Source: Leptolyngbya sp. BC1307
GTDB lineage: Bacteria; Cyanobacteriota; Cyanobacteriia; Phormidesmidales; Phormidesmidaceae
DNA: 64,000 nt
Direction: 5' to 3'
Assembly: GCF_002286735.1 (NCBI RefSeq)
Contig: NZ_NRTA01000005.1
Location: 124,001-188,000, forward strand
In this document: positions 8,873-17,503 of the stretch, piece after piece
How the letters are laid out: each line of letters begins with the position of its first letter
Numbering within the stretch: position 1 is the stretch's first letter
The notes under the pieces: model-generated
What the model saw: only the letters and a program-made list of their open reading frames with translations
Told to the model about the DNA's origin: nothing
Database searches by the model: none
Translations under genes and position numbers: made by a program

Positions 8873-9943
8873 ATGTTATCTCTCTCTACTCTCTGGTCTC
8901 TCCTGCGGCAGACCTTTGCCGAATGGCAGCGGGACAAAGTCTCAAGGCTAGCGGCAGCTTTGGCCTACTACACGACATTTTCGTTGGCTCCGGTGCTGGT
9001 GATTGTAATTGCGATCGCCAGCTTCTTATTTGAGCAGAGTACCGTACAGTCTCGAATTATCGAGCAGTTGCAGGGGCTGCTAGGCGAAAACGGCGCAGCG
9101 CTCGTGCAGGAGATGTTGACCAATGCCCAAACGCAAGAGGGCGGCCTCTGGGCGACCGCTATCAGCTTAGCACTGTTGATTATTGGGGCATCGGGGCTGT
9201 TTATTCAGCTGCAAGATGCGCTCAATACGGTGTGGAACGTAGTGCCCCGGCCCGATGGCGGCATTTGGGCGCTGGTGCGAAATCGCCTGCTGTCTTTTGG
9301 CATGGTGCTGGCGATTGGGTTTTTGCTGATGGTGTCGCTGCTGCTGAGTGCGGCCCTAGCAGGGATTAGCGGCATGTTAGGCGACGGGCTGATCGGCTGG
9401 GATGTCGGCTGGCAGATACTCAATACGATTGTCTCGTTCGGCGTGATCACGCTGCTGTTTGCTCTGATCTATAGAATCTTGCCCGATGTCACCATTGCCT
9501 GGGGCGATGTTTGGGTAGGTGCTGCGATGACGGCGGTACTGTTTACGATTGGGAAGGCGCTGATTGGCTTTTACCTCGGTAACAGCGGTGTGGCCTCGGC
9601 CTACGGTGCGGCAGGCTCGTTTGTTGTGCTGCTGCTGTGGATTTACTATTCGGCCCAGATTTTGCTCTTTGGCGCAGAGTTTACTCAGGTATATGCCAAT
9701 CGGTTTGGCTCTTACATTGAGCCCAATGAGCATGCTATTTTTGCCGCTGATGCCACGCCCGAAGAGAAGGCAGAAGATACGAACACAGAGTCAGAAACGA
9801 CCCAAAACCAGGTGGCTCGCCCTGAGCCGCCGCAAACGCGATCGCAGTTTCGCTCTCAGGTCAGAGCCCAGCAGCGGGCACGGCGAATGAGAAGATCGCC
9901 CAGAAGATCATTGAGAGGGTCTCAGGGGCGATCGCTGGAGTAA
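8873..9943 (+). CDS. YihY/BrkB family inner-membrane protein
   Basis: 356 residues. The N-terminal RLAAALAYYTTFSLAPVLV is the family signature. Six hydrophobic segments run from about residue 30 to 280, including the conserved stretch AYGAAGSFVVLLLWIYYSAQ and ILLFGAEFTQVYA. The cytosolic tail of about 70 residues is rich in Gln, Arg and Ser. Members are annotated as YihY/virulence factor BrkB (formerly misnamed RNase BN); no biochemical activity is established. The gene starts at ATG 8873 after the terminator of the preceding gene. No clear Shine-Dalgarno site is visible. Confidence 0.92.
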   Translation: MLSLSTLWSLLRQTFAEWQRDKVSRLAAALAYYTTFSLAPVLVIVIAIASFLFEQSTVQSRIIEQLQGLLGENGAALVQEMLTNAQTQEGGLWATAISLALLIIGASGLFIQLQDALNTVWNVVPRPDGGIWALVRNRLLSFGMVLAIGFLLMVSLLLSAALAGISGMLGDGLIGWDVGWQILNTIVSFGVITLLFALIYRILPDVTIAWGDVWVGAAMTAVLFTIGKALIGFYLGNSGVASAYGAAGSFVVLLLWIYYSAQILLFGAEFTQVYANRFGSYIEPNEHAIFAADATPEEKAEDTNTESETTQNQVARPEPPQTRSQFRSQVRAQQRARRMRRSPRRSLRGSQGRSLE

Positions 9944-10284
9944 TCGAAAAAAGCTTGCCCTCATTGCCAGTTTCGCACCGATGGCTGAGCAATAATCCCT
10001 CTCTCTTTAGGTATATCTTCTAACGCTCCTTTCACAGTTTTCAGCGAGTAGTCACTCGTAGAACCCACCTAAAGAGATAAGTCAAACGAGAGAAACAATC
10101 TGTCTATCGTGCTCCATAAATCTGCCTGCACTCTCTCAAAAGAGCGAGCATTGCCTCTCACTTTTAGGCAAATTTTGCACGATGGCTTCCCTCTGGGGGG
10201 AGAGGAATTTTAGGCGGCGGTAACGCCTTAATAAAGAACGCACACCATTCGAATACAGCTAACTGAAGCAAAGAGAAATACGTT
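9944..10284. other. Intergenic region, no gene seen
   Basis: About 340 bp. It presumably holds the promoter for the large repeat protein. The ribosome site is weak (aaagagaaat, about 10 bases before the ATG at 10285). No strong hairpin, repeat or ORF is apparent. Confidence 0.4.
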
Positions 10285-13200
10285 ATGGAATTTCCTATGG
10301 GCCTATCGGCCACGCCCTTTTATGCGACCAGCTGGCTCGCGCAGCTCGCCGATCCGCGCATCGTTACGCCACGCGCCGTTACGCCAGAAGAAGCGGCTCT
10401 AGTTTTCTCGGGCCCGCAGTTCTTCATTGCGCTGCTCTCTGGAGTGATTTTGGCTTTTGGCTTTCAGCTACTGCTGACCAATCTTTCGATGGCGGCGGGC
10501 GTCTCTTATGTCAGCCACTCCGGCAGCTCTAGCAGCAGCTCGGGCAGCAGCTCTAGCAGCAGCTCGGGCACTGGCATTAAGAAAATCAGCGCCGCCTTTG
10601 GAGCTTGGACGCTGATTACCGTCAGCCTGGCTTTGTTCTTCGCCTGCTGGCTGGCCGTCAAGCTCAGCCTCTACAACAGTGTGACGCTCGGTGCGATTAC
10701 TGGTCTGGTGATTTGGGCTACTTATTTCACCCTGCTGGTGTGGTTTAGCTCTACTGCGGTCGGCTCTTTGGTTGGTTCAGTCGTGAAGTCGGCCACTAAC
10801 GGCTTTCAGGCACTGGTGGGCACGGCGACTGCTGCCCTCGGCGCTAAGACGGCTAGCAATCAGCTGGTCGAAACCGCTGAAGCTACTGCCGCTGCAGTTC
10901 GCCGCGAGTTTACTACCGGTTTAGACACCTCAGCGATGCAAGATCGGCTGCAGGAGTATTTGTCCGGGTTACGCTCTCCTGAAGTGGACGTAACTTCGAT
11001 TGAACAAGAATTTGAGCGACTGCTGCGCAGCTCTGAAATAGCAACTGCCAAAGATGGTGACGCGCTGCCCCCGGTTGACAGTGAAACGTTTGTTAAGCTG
11101 CTGAGCGATCGCACTAATCTTTCGCGGCAGGAGACCCGGCGCATTGCCAATCGCCTTTACAGAGTGTGGCAACGGAACACAGGCGGCAGCAATCGGCTCG
11201 ATGAAATCATGACGTTTGTGGCTTCGGCAGGAGCCGGACAGCTAGCCTCTGAGGGCTTAGGTAGCCGGTTAGACCAGCTCGTAGACGAGCTCAAGCAGCA
11301 GCGCAGCCAAGGCCAGCAGAAGGGCCAGCAGAGCCAGGGCAGCGGCGGCAATGCCTTTTCCCAGGCGATGACCCAGAGCCTGAACGCTATGATTGGCATG
11401 GTTATGGGTAAGGTAGATCTCTCTGACTTCGACGCCAACAAAGTAGTCGGGCAGATTAAGTCAACCCAGCGTGAGCTGACCGGTCAGTCCGGAATGTCTT
11501 TGCCAGAAGACGATGCCTCTGATCAAAACCTGATTAAGGCCGATGTCGAAAACTATTTACACCATGCATACATTGGCGAGCTGAAGTCGCCTGAGTTAGA
11601 AGAAAACTTTCGCAACGTTCTCTACGACGTAGAGGCAGACGAAACTGAGCTGCGAGAGCAGATTTCTGGCATTAGCCGCAAGGTCTTTATCGATACGCTG
11701 TCAGCTCGTGGTCTGCTGACTCAAACAGAAGTTCGCGATCTAGCCAATCGCCTGGAGGTTGTGCGACAGAGCGTGCTCCAAGATGTGATCACAGCAGAGA
11801 CAGTAGCCTCAGAGAAGCGAGTTCGTCAGGAATTAGAAACCTTCTTCCGCTTTACGCCGCTCAGCGAACTGTCTTCTGATATGGGTGAGCGGGCCTTTAG
11901 AGCTCTGATTGAAGATGAACCGCTCGACGCAGACTACATGCGCGATCGCTTAGGGCAAATCAGCAGTGACTACTTCCGGCAATTTTTAATTGCCCGCGAA
12001 GACATTGATGAGCCGACCAGCCACGATCTGGCCAATCGCTATCGCAGCTTGCTCGACCGCGTGATTGCCGATGCCGATAGCGTCAACCAGGCGGCTAAAG
12101 TGCGCTTGCAGCAGCAGCAGCAGTCTCTAGAAGACTATCTACGGCGCACAGACAAAGCCGAGCTTGATCCCGACGGCATTAAGCGCGATATTAGTGCGTT
12201 GCTAAATGAGCCTGACCAGGGCATTTATCAGATCCGAGGCCGGCTAGCCCGGTTTGATCGCGACACGCTGGTGAAGCTGTTAGGGCAGCGCCCCGAATTT
12301 TCTGAGCAAGAGGTTGACCATGTCGTCAGCACGATAGAAGAGAGCTGGAACGCTACTATTAGTGCGCCTAAAAAGATCAGCTTGCGGGCTCAGGCTAAGT
12401 ACGACGAAGCGACAGCAGCGATCGCCGACTACCTGCGCAGCACAGGCAAGCCAGAGCTACACCCCAATGGCATTCAGCGCGACCTGCAAAAGCTGATCGA
12501 CAACCCCAAGGTAGGGGCCAAGGCTATTCGCTATCGGCTCTCTAAAATGGACCGCGATACGCTGGTGCAACTGCTCAGCCAGCGCGACGACCTCAGCGAA
12601 GCCGAAGCCAACCAGGCCATTGACGATGTGCTCTCTAGCATTCAGGGCGTCATCAAAGCGCCCCGTCGATTGGCTCGCCGCGCCCAAACTCAGGCGCTCT
12701 CTTTCCAGAGCGCGCTAGAAGACTACCTGCGCAATACTGATAAAGAAGAGCTGAACCCGACGGGCATCAAGCGTGATCTGCAGCTGCTGCTGAACGATCC
12801 TAAGCTAGGAGTGAGCAGGTTGAGCGATCGCCTCTCGCAAATGGATGACTCCACGATGGTGGCACTATTGGCCCAGCGGCCAGACATGACCGAAGCGGAA
12901 GCCACTGATGTCGTCCGGCAGGTTACCGACGTGCGCAATCAGCTAGTCGCCCAGGTACGCAGTATTCAGCGCAGCGTCGAGTCGGTGATCAACCGGATCT
13001 TTGCCCGCATCCGCCAGTATCTGCAGTCGCTAGATCGTCCCGAGCTAGACTATTACGGCATCAAGAGCGATGTGCGCACTCTGTTTGATGATCCGCAGGC
13101 GGGCTTTTCTGCAATGCGCGATCGCCTCTCTCAGTTTGACCGCGATACGCTAGTTGCCCTGATCAGCTCTCACGACCGCGTCTCCGACGCCGATGCCAAC

Positions 13201-13425
13201 CGTGTGGTAGACCAGATAGAATCTGCTCGCGACGGCGTTCTCCACAGGGCCGAGCGCATAGAGCAGCAGATAGAAGGCCGACTCAGTAGCATCAAAGCCC
13301 AAACTCAGCAGCAGATGGAAGATACCAAGGCAGCGGCTGAAGCAGCGGCCTGGTGGCTCTTTGGTACGGCGTTAGTCTCAGCAGTCGTCGCCGCTATTGG
13401 TGGCAGTCTGGCTGTAGTTGGCTAG
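10285..13425 (+). CDS. Large membrane protein with seven diverged ~98-residue repeats, function unknown
   Basis: 1046 residues. The N-terminal part has membrane helices at about 46-68, 104-126 and 131-155, with a Ser/Gly tract between the first two (residues 79-95, from a 24-bp DNA repeat). The long soluble middle has repeats starting near residues 220, 421, 515, 616, 714, 812 and 911. The last four are clearest: YLR-x-TDK-x-ELxPxGIKRDL...LLxDP...RDRLSxxDRDTLVxLLSQR...SEAEAxxVVD. A Gln-rich linker lies at about 330-360. A final hydrophobic segment at about 1022-1044 could be a second anchor. The predicted structure is helical. I do not recognise a named family; a scaffold or envelope-tethering role is only a guess. 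A terminator follows at 13479. Confidence 0.85.
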   Translation: MEFPMGLSATPFYATSWLAQLADPRIVTPRAVTPEEAALVFSGPQFFIALLSGVILAFGFQLLLTNLSMAAGVSYVSHSGSSSSSSGSSSSSSSGTGIKKISAAFGAWTLITVSLALFFACWLAVKLSLYNSVTLGAITGLVIWATYFTLLVWFSSTAVGSLVGSVVKSATNGFQALVGTATAALGAKTASNQLVETAEATAAAVRREFTTGLDTSAMQDRLQEYLSGLRSPEVDVTSIEQEFERLLRSSEIATAKDGDALPPVDSETFVKLLSDRTNLSRQETRRIANRLYRVWQRNTGGSNRLDEIMTFVASAGAGQLASEGLGSRLDQLVDELKQQRSQGQQKGQQSQGSGGNAFSQAMTQSLNAMIGMVMGKVDLSDFDANKVVGQIKSTQRELTGQSGMSLPEDDASDQNLIKADVENYLHHAYIGELKSPELEENFRNVLYDVEADETELREQISGISRKVFIDTLSARGLLTQTEVRDLANRLEVVRQSVLQDVITAETVASEKRVRQELETFFRFTPLSELSSDMGERAFRALIEDEPLDADYMRDRLGQISSDYFRQFLIAREDIDEPTSHDLANRYRSLLDRVIADADSVNQAAKVRLQQQQQSLEDYLRRTDKAELDPDGIKRDISALLNEPDQGIYQIRGRLARFDRDTLVKLLGQRPEFSEQEVDHVVSTIEESWNATISAPKKISLRAQAKYDEATAAIADYLRSTGKPELHPNGIQRDLQKLIDNPKVGAKAIRYRLSKMDRDTLVQLLSQRDDLSEAEANQAIDDVLSSIQGVIKAPRRLARRAQTQALSFQSALEDYLRNTDKEELNPTGIKRDLQLLLNDPKLGVSRLSDRLSQMDDSTMVALLAQRPDMTEAEATDVVRQVTDVRNQLVAQVRSIQRSVESVINRIFARIRQYLQSLDRPELDYYGIKSDVRTLFDDPQAGFSAMRDRLSQFDRDTLVALISSHDRVSDADANRVVDQIESARDGVLHRAERIEQQIEGRLSSIKAQTQQQMEDTKAAAEAAAWWLFGTALVSAVVAAIGGSLAVVG
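10521..10569 (+). repeat. 24-bp direct repeat coding a Ser/Gly tract
   Basis: Two near-exact copies of a 24-bp unit (GGCAGCTCTAGCAGCAGCTC...) encode the run of Ser and Gly between the first two membrane helices of the large repeat protein. It probably arose by slippage and may vary in length between strains. Confidence 0.8.
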
Positions 13426-13478
13426 TGTGCTGGAGTGGCTAGCTTACTAGTTCCACAGCGCAGAGTTTGATATAACAA

Positions 13479-13531
13479 CCCGCTCACTAAGCCCTCTTTG
13501 AGAGATCTTTAGTGAGCGGGCTTTGTGCTTT
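13479..13531 (+). terminator. Strong terminator after the repeat protein
   Basis: A 12-bp perfect stem has its left arm CCCGCTCACTAA at 13479-13490 and its right arm TTAGTGAGCGGG at 13509-13520, with an 18-base loop. CTTTGTGCTTT follows. It ends the 10285-13425 transcript. Confidence 0.8.
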
Positions 13532-13559
13532 AAAGAGTTTCAGCGTTGATATATAGCAA

Positions 13560-13581
13560 GCGTACGGATGCATTCGTACGC
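13560..13581. promoter_or_regulatory. 22-bp near-perfect palindrome
   Basis: Arms GCGTACG and CGTACGC flank the centre ATGCAT. Only one base pair breaks the symmetry across 22 bp. The putative ATG of the following ORF (13568) lies inside it. It could be a repressor site or a hairpin over the start codon. The function is inferred only from the symmetry. Confidence 0.4.
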
Positions 13582-14032
13582 CTGCGCGCCACTTTGCCCG
13601 CTATACACAAGGGTTCCGACGATTACTTGTGTAGTAAGCAAAGCAGCCAACGCTATAGATGCAGGCGTCCCTAATGATGAATGGATAACTGGGGGGCTTG
13701 CTTACAACACAATCGGCGACACTGTCGAATGGCGCATTCACATTGGCCAGCCAGTGGCTATCATCTTGCGATACAACTTTATGGACGATGGCTTCATGGA
13801 CGATGGCATCGATCCCACGAGCTGGTCAGAGCTGGCTGTCACCTCAATCGGACAGGCGGGTTCGCCCGGCTGCTTGATTGAATGGGTAGAAGCTGATGCA
13901 CAACCCACCCAAAATACAGCCGCCCGCCAGATTGCCGATCAGCAAGCTGGAGACTTTGGTTGCAAATCGCCAGGGCTAGCCAATGAAGGGGCTGCCGCTG
14001 AGACAGCGCACAAAAAAAGTCAGCCAGAATAA
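13568..14032 (+). CDS. Hypothetical protein, possibly 5'-truncated
   Basis: 154 residues. The middle (about 30-130) looks like a genuine folded protein: NDEWITGGLAYNTIGDTVEW, then IHIGQPVAIILRYNFMDDG, then GQAGSPGCLIEWVEAD. The first 25 residues (MHSYACAPLCPLYTRVP...) are not convincing, and no signal peptide is present. The true start may be elsewhere, or the gene may have lost its 5' end. The last codons overlap a terminator that serves the opposite strand (14012-14046). I do not recognise the family and assign no function. Confidence 0.5.
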   Translation: MHSYACAPLCPLYTRVPTITCVVSKAANAIDAGVPNDEWITGGLAYNTIGDTVEWRIHIGQPVAIILRYNFMDDGFMDDGIDPTSWSELAVTSIGQAGSPGCLIEWVEADAQPTQNTAARQIADQQAGDFGCKSPGLANEGAAAETAHKKSQPE

Positions 14033-14046
14033 TCTGTCTGGCTGAC
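14012..14046 (-). terminator. Minus-strand terminator overlapping a convergent ORF end
   Basis: A 10-bp perfect stem GTCAGCCAGA (14019-14028) / TCTGGCTGAC (14037-14046) has a run of seven A residues on its left (14012-14018). Read on the minus strand this is a hairpin followed by T7, so it terminates the gene at 14171-14533. It covers the last codons of the plus-strand ORF ending at 14032. Confidence 0.8.
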
Positions 14047-14170
14047 TACTTGATGCTTTCTGGATTAATCCGCTTTAGCTATAAATCGCCCCTGGAAAAT
14101 CGCCTCGGGGAAATCACCACTGGGCGAATGATAGCTAGCGGATCGCTACTGGTTGAAAAGCCACAAAGCC

Positions 14171-14533
14171 TTAAGGCGTGATCTTTTCAAGTGCTTCTTG
14201 AATCTCTTGTTCCACGGATTCGCCCGTTGCATTAGCAGGATTGGACATGTTTTCAGTATCTGCTGATCCTTGGACGCCGTTGAGCCCTTTTTCGGAGTTT
14301 TTCATCACGCTATCAGTACCGTTGTCGTCAGTCATAGGGCCCGAAATTGCCTGCTCAGACTTCTCCTGTACGGTATTGAGTGACTCTGAGCCTTTCGCGG
14401 GGCTAGAGCTGCTTTTGCCGAAGGCCAGGGCTGGGGCTGCGCTTGAAAATATCAATAGCGCGCAGGCAATGGCGATCGCCAGGGGCTGCAAACTAGCAAG
14501 AAAAGTAGAAAAGTAGTTACGAACGCTTTTCAT
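14171..14533 (-). CDS. Small exported protein of unknown function
   Basis: 120 residues. A signal peptide is clear: a basic start (MKSVR), a hydrophobic core at about 18-33 (LAIAIACALLIFSSAAPA) and an AxA-type cleavage site near LAFG. The mature part of about 80 residues is acidic, Ser/Asn/Glu-rich and lacks Cys, so it is probably a disordered periplasmic protein. A strong ribosome site (aggaggga) precedes the ATG. It lies beside another exported stress-type protein at 14762 on the same strand, about 230 bp away, which suggests related regulation. A function cannot be named. Confidence 0.75.
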   Translation of the reverse strand: MKSVRNYFSTFLASLQPLAIAIACALLIFSSAAPALAFGKSSSSPAKGSESLNTVQEKSEQAISGPMTDDNGTDSVMKNSEKGLNGVQGSADTENMSNPANATGESVEQEIQEALEKITP

Positions 14534-14761
14534 GGAAAATCCCTCCTGGGAATAACATAAGTTTAAATGTGTGTAAGCACAAAGATGCGAAGACAGCTAT
14601 AAAGCCAGCCGTGCTCATAAGAGCTACATACAGAGACTTCAGAACACAAAGACTTCAGACCTAGCCATGCCTACAGAAGCAGATTTAACAACGGCCGCTG
14701 GCTTTCATCAATAGAAATCCAACGGCGTTCAGTTCTGCTAAACCTTTCTTAACAGTCATGT

Positions 14762-15196
14762 CTAACGGTCGAAAAAGTCTTTTATTGACTCTACTACACC
14801 GTCAGCCTTATCTTGAATATCGTCGCCTATATCAGCGGCGGCACCCTTAGCTTTACCCACATCGCGCTTGACGCTGCCTTCGAGCTGGTCGGTAGCACCC
14901 TCTGCCTGCTTTGCTGTCCCTTCATACTGGCCGGTTACGTCGCCGACGCCGCGCTTTACCTTGCCGGTAGTCTCTTGAACTGCGCCTTCTAGCCTGTCGC
15001 TTGTTCCTTCACCAGACATGCGGTCTAGCTCTGCAGCAGCCCGAGAATTGAGCACGTCGCTGGCTGACTCAGAGCCCAAGGCGACTGCCCCAGGAACCCA
15101 AGCGCCACTCCATACGACTAGGCTCACCATCATCAGGCAAACAGCCCGAACAGCCAGCCGCTTTAATCGCTGACGATATTGGTTAATTTGAATCAT
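14762..15196 (-). CDS. Exported CsbD-like stress protein
   Basis: 144 residues. The signal peptide spans residues 1-40 (basic MIQINQYRQRLKRLAVR, core AVCLMMVSLVVWSGAWV, cleavage near AVALG). The mature chain holds CsbD-like repeats: RLEGAVQETTGKVKRGVGDV, then QYEGTAKQAEGATDQLEGSV and KRDVGKAKGAAADIGDD. CsbD proteins are normally cytosolic, so an exported version is notable. Similar cyanobacterial proteins are often annotated as low-temperature-induced; that is recollection, not evidence from the sequence. A strong ribosome site (aaggaggcg) precedes the ATG, as for the neighbouring exported protein. Confidence 0.8.
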   Translation of the reverse strand: MIQINQYRQRLKRLAVRAVCLMMVSLVVWSGAWVPGAVALGSESASDVLNSRAAAELDRMSGEGTSDRLEGAVQETTGKVKRGVGDVTGQYEGTAKQAEGATDQLEGSVKRDVGKAKGAAADIGDDIQDKADGVVESIKDFFDR

Positions 15197-15730
15197 TAAA
15201 TTACGCCTCCTTATATTGTTTAAATTTGTTCACTACCTACCCATACAATCCCGTCGCTACCCTCTGGCAAATCCACCCTGTGACGGATTCGGCAGTATCT
15301 TTGGAAATAGACCCCGATATTCCTGGGGATTTACTTTTTATCTCTTCCAATATATGTATGCTATCGTTCACTAATCTCTACCGCTGGCGTAAAAAGTCAT
15401 GGGCAGATAAATAGTTAACCTGAAGCATACGCAACAAAACGTGTCAAAAAAATAAGACGCCAAGGATTAAGACGCCAAGAATGTCAATACTTGGCTAACA
15501 GCGCCTCCCTTTATTTGATTTCATCAGCTTTTAATATCTATCGCTGCGCTGCCTTTCTTATCTGACGCTACTTGCAACTGTTGGCCAAGGGTAGTCATTT
15601 AGGTTGCGAATAGACTGACGGGCCCGTCAATCTAGCCAAGGTGAAAATGCTGACACCTCTTTAATTAAGTGCGTTTGTTTACTCTTTTATCCTCGCTGAG
15701 AGGATTATCGTTAGCAGGATCTAAGTACGT
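15197..15730. other. Intergenic region with a 15-bp tandem repeat
   Basis: About 530 bp between divergent genes. A 62-codon plus-strand ORF (15226-15414) has no ribosome site or protein-like composition and is rejected. A 15-bp tandem pair and an inverted repeat occur at 15453-15495. The stretch probably holds promoters for both flanking genes. Confidence 0.5.
15453..15495. repeat. 15-bp tandem repeat with overlapping inverted repeat
   Basis: TAAGACGCCAAG occurs at 15453-15464 and again at 15468-15479. The second copy ends in GCCAAG (15474-15479), which pairs with CTTGGC at 15490-15495. Repeated and palindromic half sites suggest, but do not prove, a regulator-binding region. Confidence 0.6.
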
Positions 15731-16132
15731 ATGGAAACTACCGAACAACAAACCGTTGGTCAGTTGGAACGAGAAGTCTCTCAAAAAATGCAGGCGCTCT
15801 ATAGAAAGTATTTAGGTCATCAGCCCAGTAAGGTCACTTGTCAGCTATTTGACGAAAAGTTAGCCATTATCTTAGAAGATTCTGTCACTCAGCCAGAGCA
15901 GCTACTGGCACAAGACGGACAGCTAGAGCTTGCCAAGCAAGTACGCGCTGATCTCAATCAGGCTATTCGGCCTCAGGTAAAAGCGCTCGTTGAAAGTATC
16001 CTCAAGGTAGAGGTGCTAGATCTCTTGAGCGATGCTACGTTAAAAACCGGACGTACAGGCATTATTGTGATTTTGTCAGATACGCCCGCAGTGCGTAATC
16101 CAGATGCGATTCCAAAGGCAAGGAAGGGGTAG
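15731..16132 (+). CDS. DUF2294 family protein
   Basis: 133 residues, soluble. The pattern QLEREVSQKMQALYRKYLG, then PSKVTCQLFDEKLAIILEDS, then TGRTGIIVILSDTP fits the DUF2294 family across its full length, including the conserved GxGP/GRxG-type turn before the last strand. The cellular role is not established. It is a single gene with its own leader, next to other stress-type genes. The start ATG at 15731 fits the family start. No membrane segment or signal peptide is present. Confidence 0.8.
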   Translation: METTEQQTVGQLEREVSQKMQALYRKYLGHQPSKVTCQLFDEKLAIILEDSVTQPEQLLAQDGQLELAKQVRADLNQAIRPQVKALVESILKVEVLDLLSDATLKTGRTGIIVILSDTPAVRNPDAIPKARKG

Positions 16133-16178
16133 TCGCTTTCCTCAGTCTCGATTTGGGGTTCTCACGATTCTGATAAGG

Positions 16179-16715
16179 CTACCGGGGCAGATGGCGGCTA
16201 ATGATAGCGGCTAGCTCTTCAAGCATGTAGGGCTTAGCTAAATAGTCAGAAAAGCCAGCGGCGGCAATCCTTTGGCGATCGCGCGGATGATCCAGCGCCG
16301 TCACTGCAATAACTGGCACCTGGGCGATTAGCTCGTGCTGACGCAAACGCTTGAAAACATCAATGCCGCTAATGTCTTTAAGCAAAATATCGAGCAAAAT
16401 GATGTCGGGAAAGCAGGTCAGCGCGGTAGCGATCGCCCCATCTCCTGACCAGACTGAGGTCGCCTGATAGCCCATAGACTCTACTGCATACTGAGCAAAC
16501 AGCAGGTTGTCTTCATCGTCATCAATAATTAAGATGCTGTAGGGGCGTTCACCCCTCGTTGCCAAAGCTTGCTGGAGGGCAGGACGAGACGGCCTATTGG
16601 ATATCGGTCCGCGCTGCTGCGTCCGGTTGAGCAAACTCATACTGGTTCCCAATTCAGCATACAGTTCAGCTAGCCATGATAGCGAGCTAGGAGCCGTCCT
16701 CTTAACCATTTTCAT
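16179..16715 (-). CDS. Orphan single-domain response regulator
   Basis: About 178 residues from the ATG at 16715. A 60-residue extension or tail without recognisable domain precedes a receiver domain with IDDDEDN, phospho-acceptor Asp in LLDILLKD, Thr in VTALDH and Lys in AKPYMLEEL. No output domain follows, so it probably acts by protein contact or in a phosphorelay with one of the hybrid kinases in this window. Starts at 16811, 16709 and 16640 are also in frame. 16715 has aggacgg upstream; 16640 would give a near-minimal receiver. Confidence 0.8.
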   Translation of the reverse strand: MKMVKRTAPSSLSWLAELYAELGTSMSLLNRTQQRGPISNRPSRPALQQALATRGERPYSILIIDDDEDNLLFAQYAVESMGYQATSVWSGDGAIATALTCFPDIILLDILLKDISGIDVFKRLRQHELIAQVPVIAVTALDHPRDRQRIAAAGFSDYLAKPYMLEELAAIISRHLPR

Positions 16716-16811
16716 GGGGCTATCCGTCCTGTTAGATATCCTCCTCAGATGCCAACCAGGGAAGGAAGATGGTGGCGGCTGACGAGGGATTGACTTGCTC
16801 AACAAGGCCAC

Positions 16812-17503
16812 TTTCTTAACAAAGCCCCTCTTAGTTGCTCTTAATTGAGAAAAGTTAGAGAGTTATGCGGTTGCCCTGAATTTAAAGGCTTGTATGGATG
16901 TCTAAAGAGGATATCACTGGTAGTATAGCGCTGTCATTTACTAAGCTACAGACAGCAGCAGGTAGCTATACTCCCTAGACTCGGATTATAAAGATATTTG
17001 AAGCGCCAGGGTCTATATTTTGAGCGGATCTGCTGCAATAATTCTGCTATTTTCGTTACTTCAGCGCAAAAATACGCTGCTGCCTGAAACCTGAAGAATA
17101 GATTATCCTTACTCAGAGAATACTGAAAGTACACTGGCTAAATTGGCTGACCAGCGGGATATCTTAAGGAATTACAGGGGCGTTACAGAAGGCATTACGA
17201 GTATCGCGGCATTTCCTGGCGCTGACTGAACCAATTTGCGCAGTTCCTTGCAAATCTATTCCTTGCAAATCTATATCAAAAGGTAGGCTTCAGTGACCGC
17301 TATTTTCTCTCCAGCGATTGACCGTGCTGTCAGCGCCTCTCCCGTACGATTAGGCAATACAAAAGGCTGAGTGCAGGCTTGTTCGTCACTGTTTACTATG
17401 ATGAATTTTGTTGCCTGCTAAGGCTGCCGTGCGGGTTTCGCCTTGATAGGCCCGGCAGTATTGAGGTTTACGGCTGCTAATAAATCATTGGAGATATTTT
17501 TTT
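16812..17503. other. Long intergenic region, no gene seen
   Basis: About 690 bp between divergent genes. A 62-codon minus-strand ORF at 16946-17134 is not protein-like. No tRNA, strong hairpin or tandem repeat stands out. The right end carries the ribosome site ggag before the DUF2267 gene. Confidence 0.4.

Noticed and set aside
8776-9033. 85-codon ORF overlapping the start of the YihY gene
   Set aside because: It begins within the terminator region and overlaps a well-supported gene in another frame.
15226-15414. 62-codon plus-strand ORF downstream of the exported CsbD-like gene start
   Set aside because: No ribosome site, no recognisable motif and low-quality composition.
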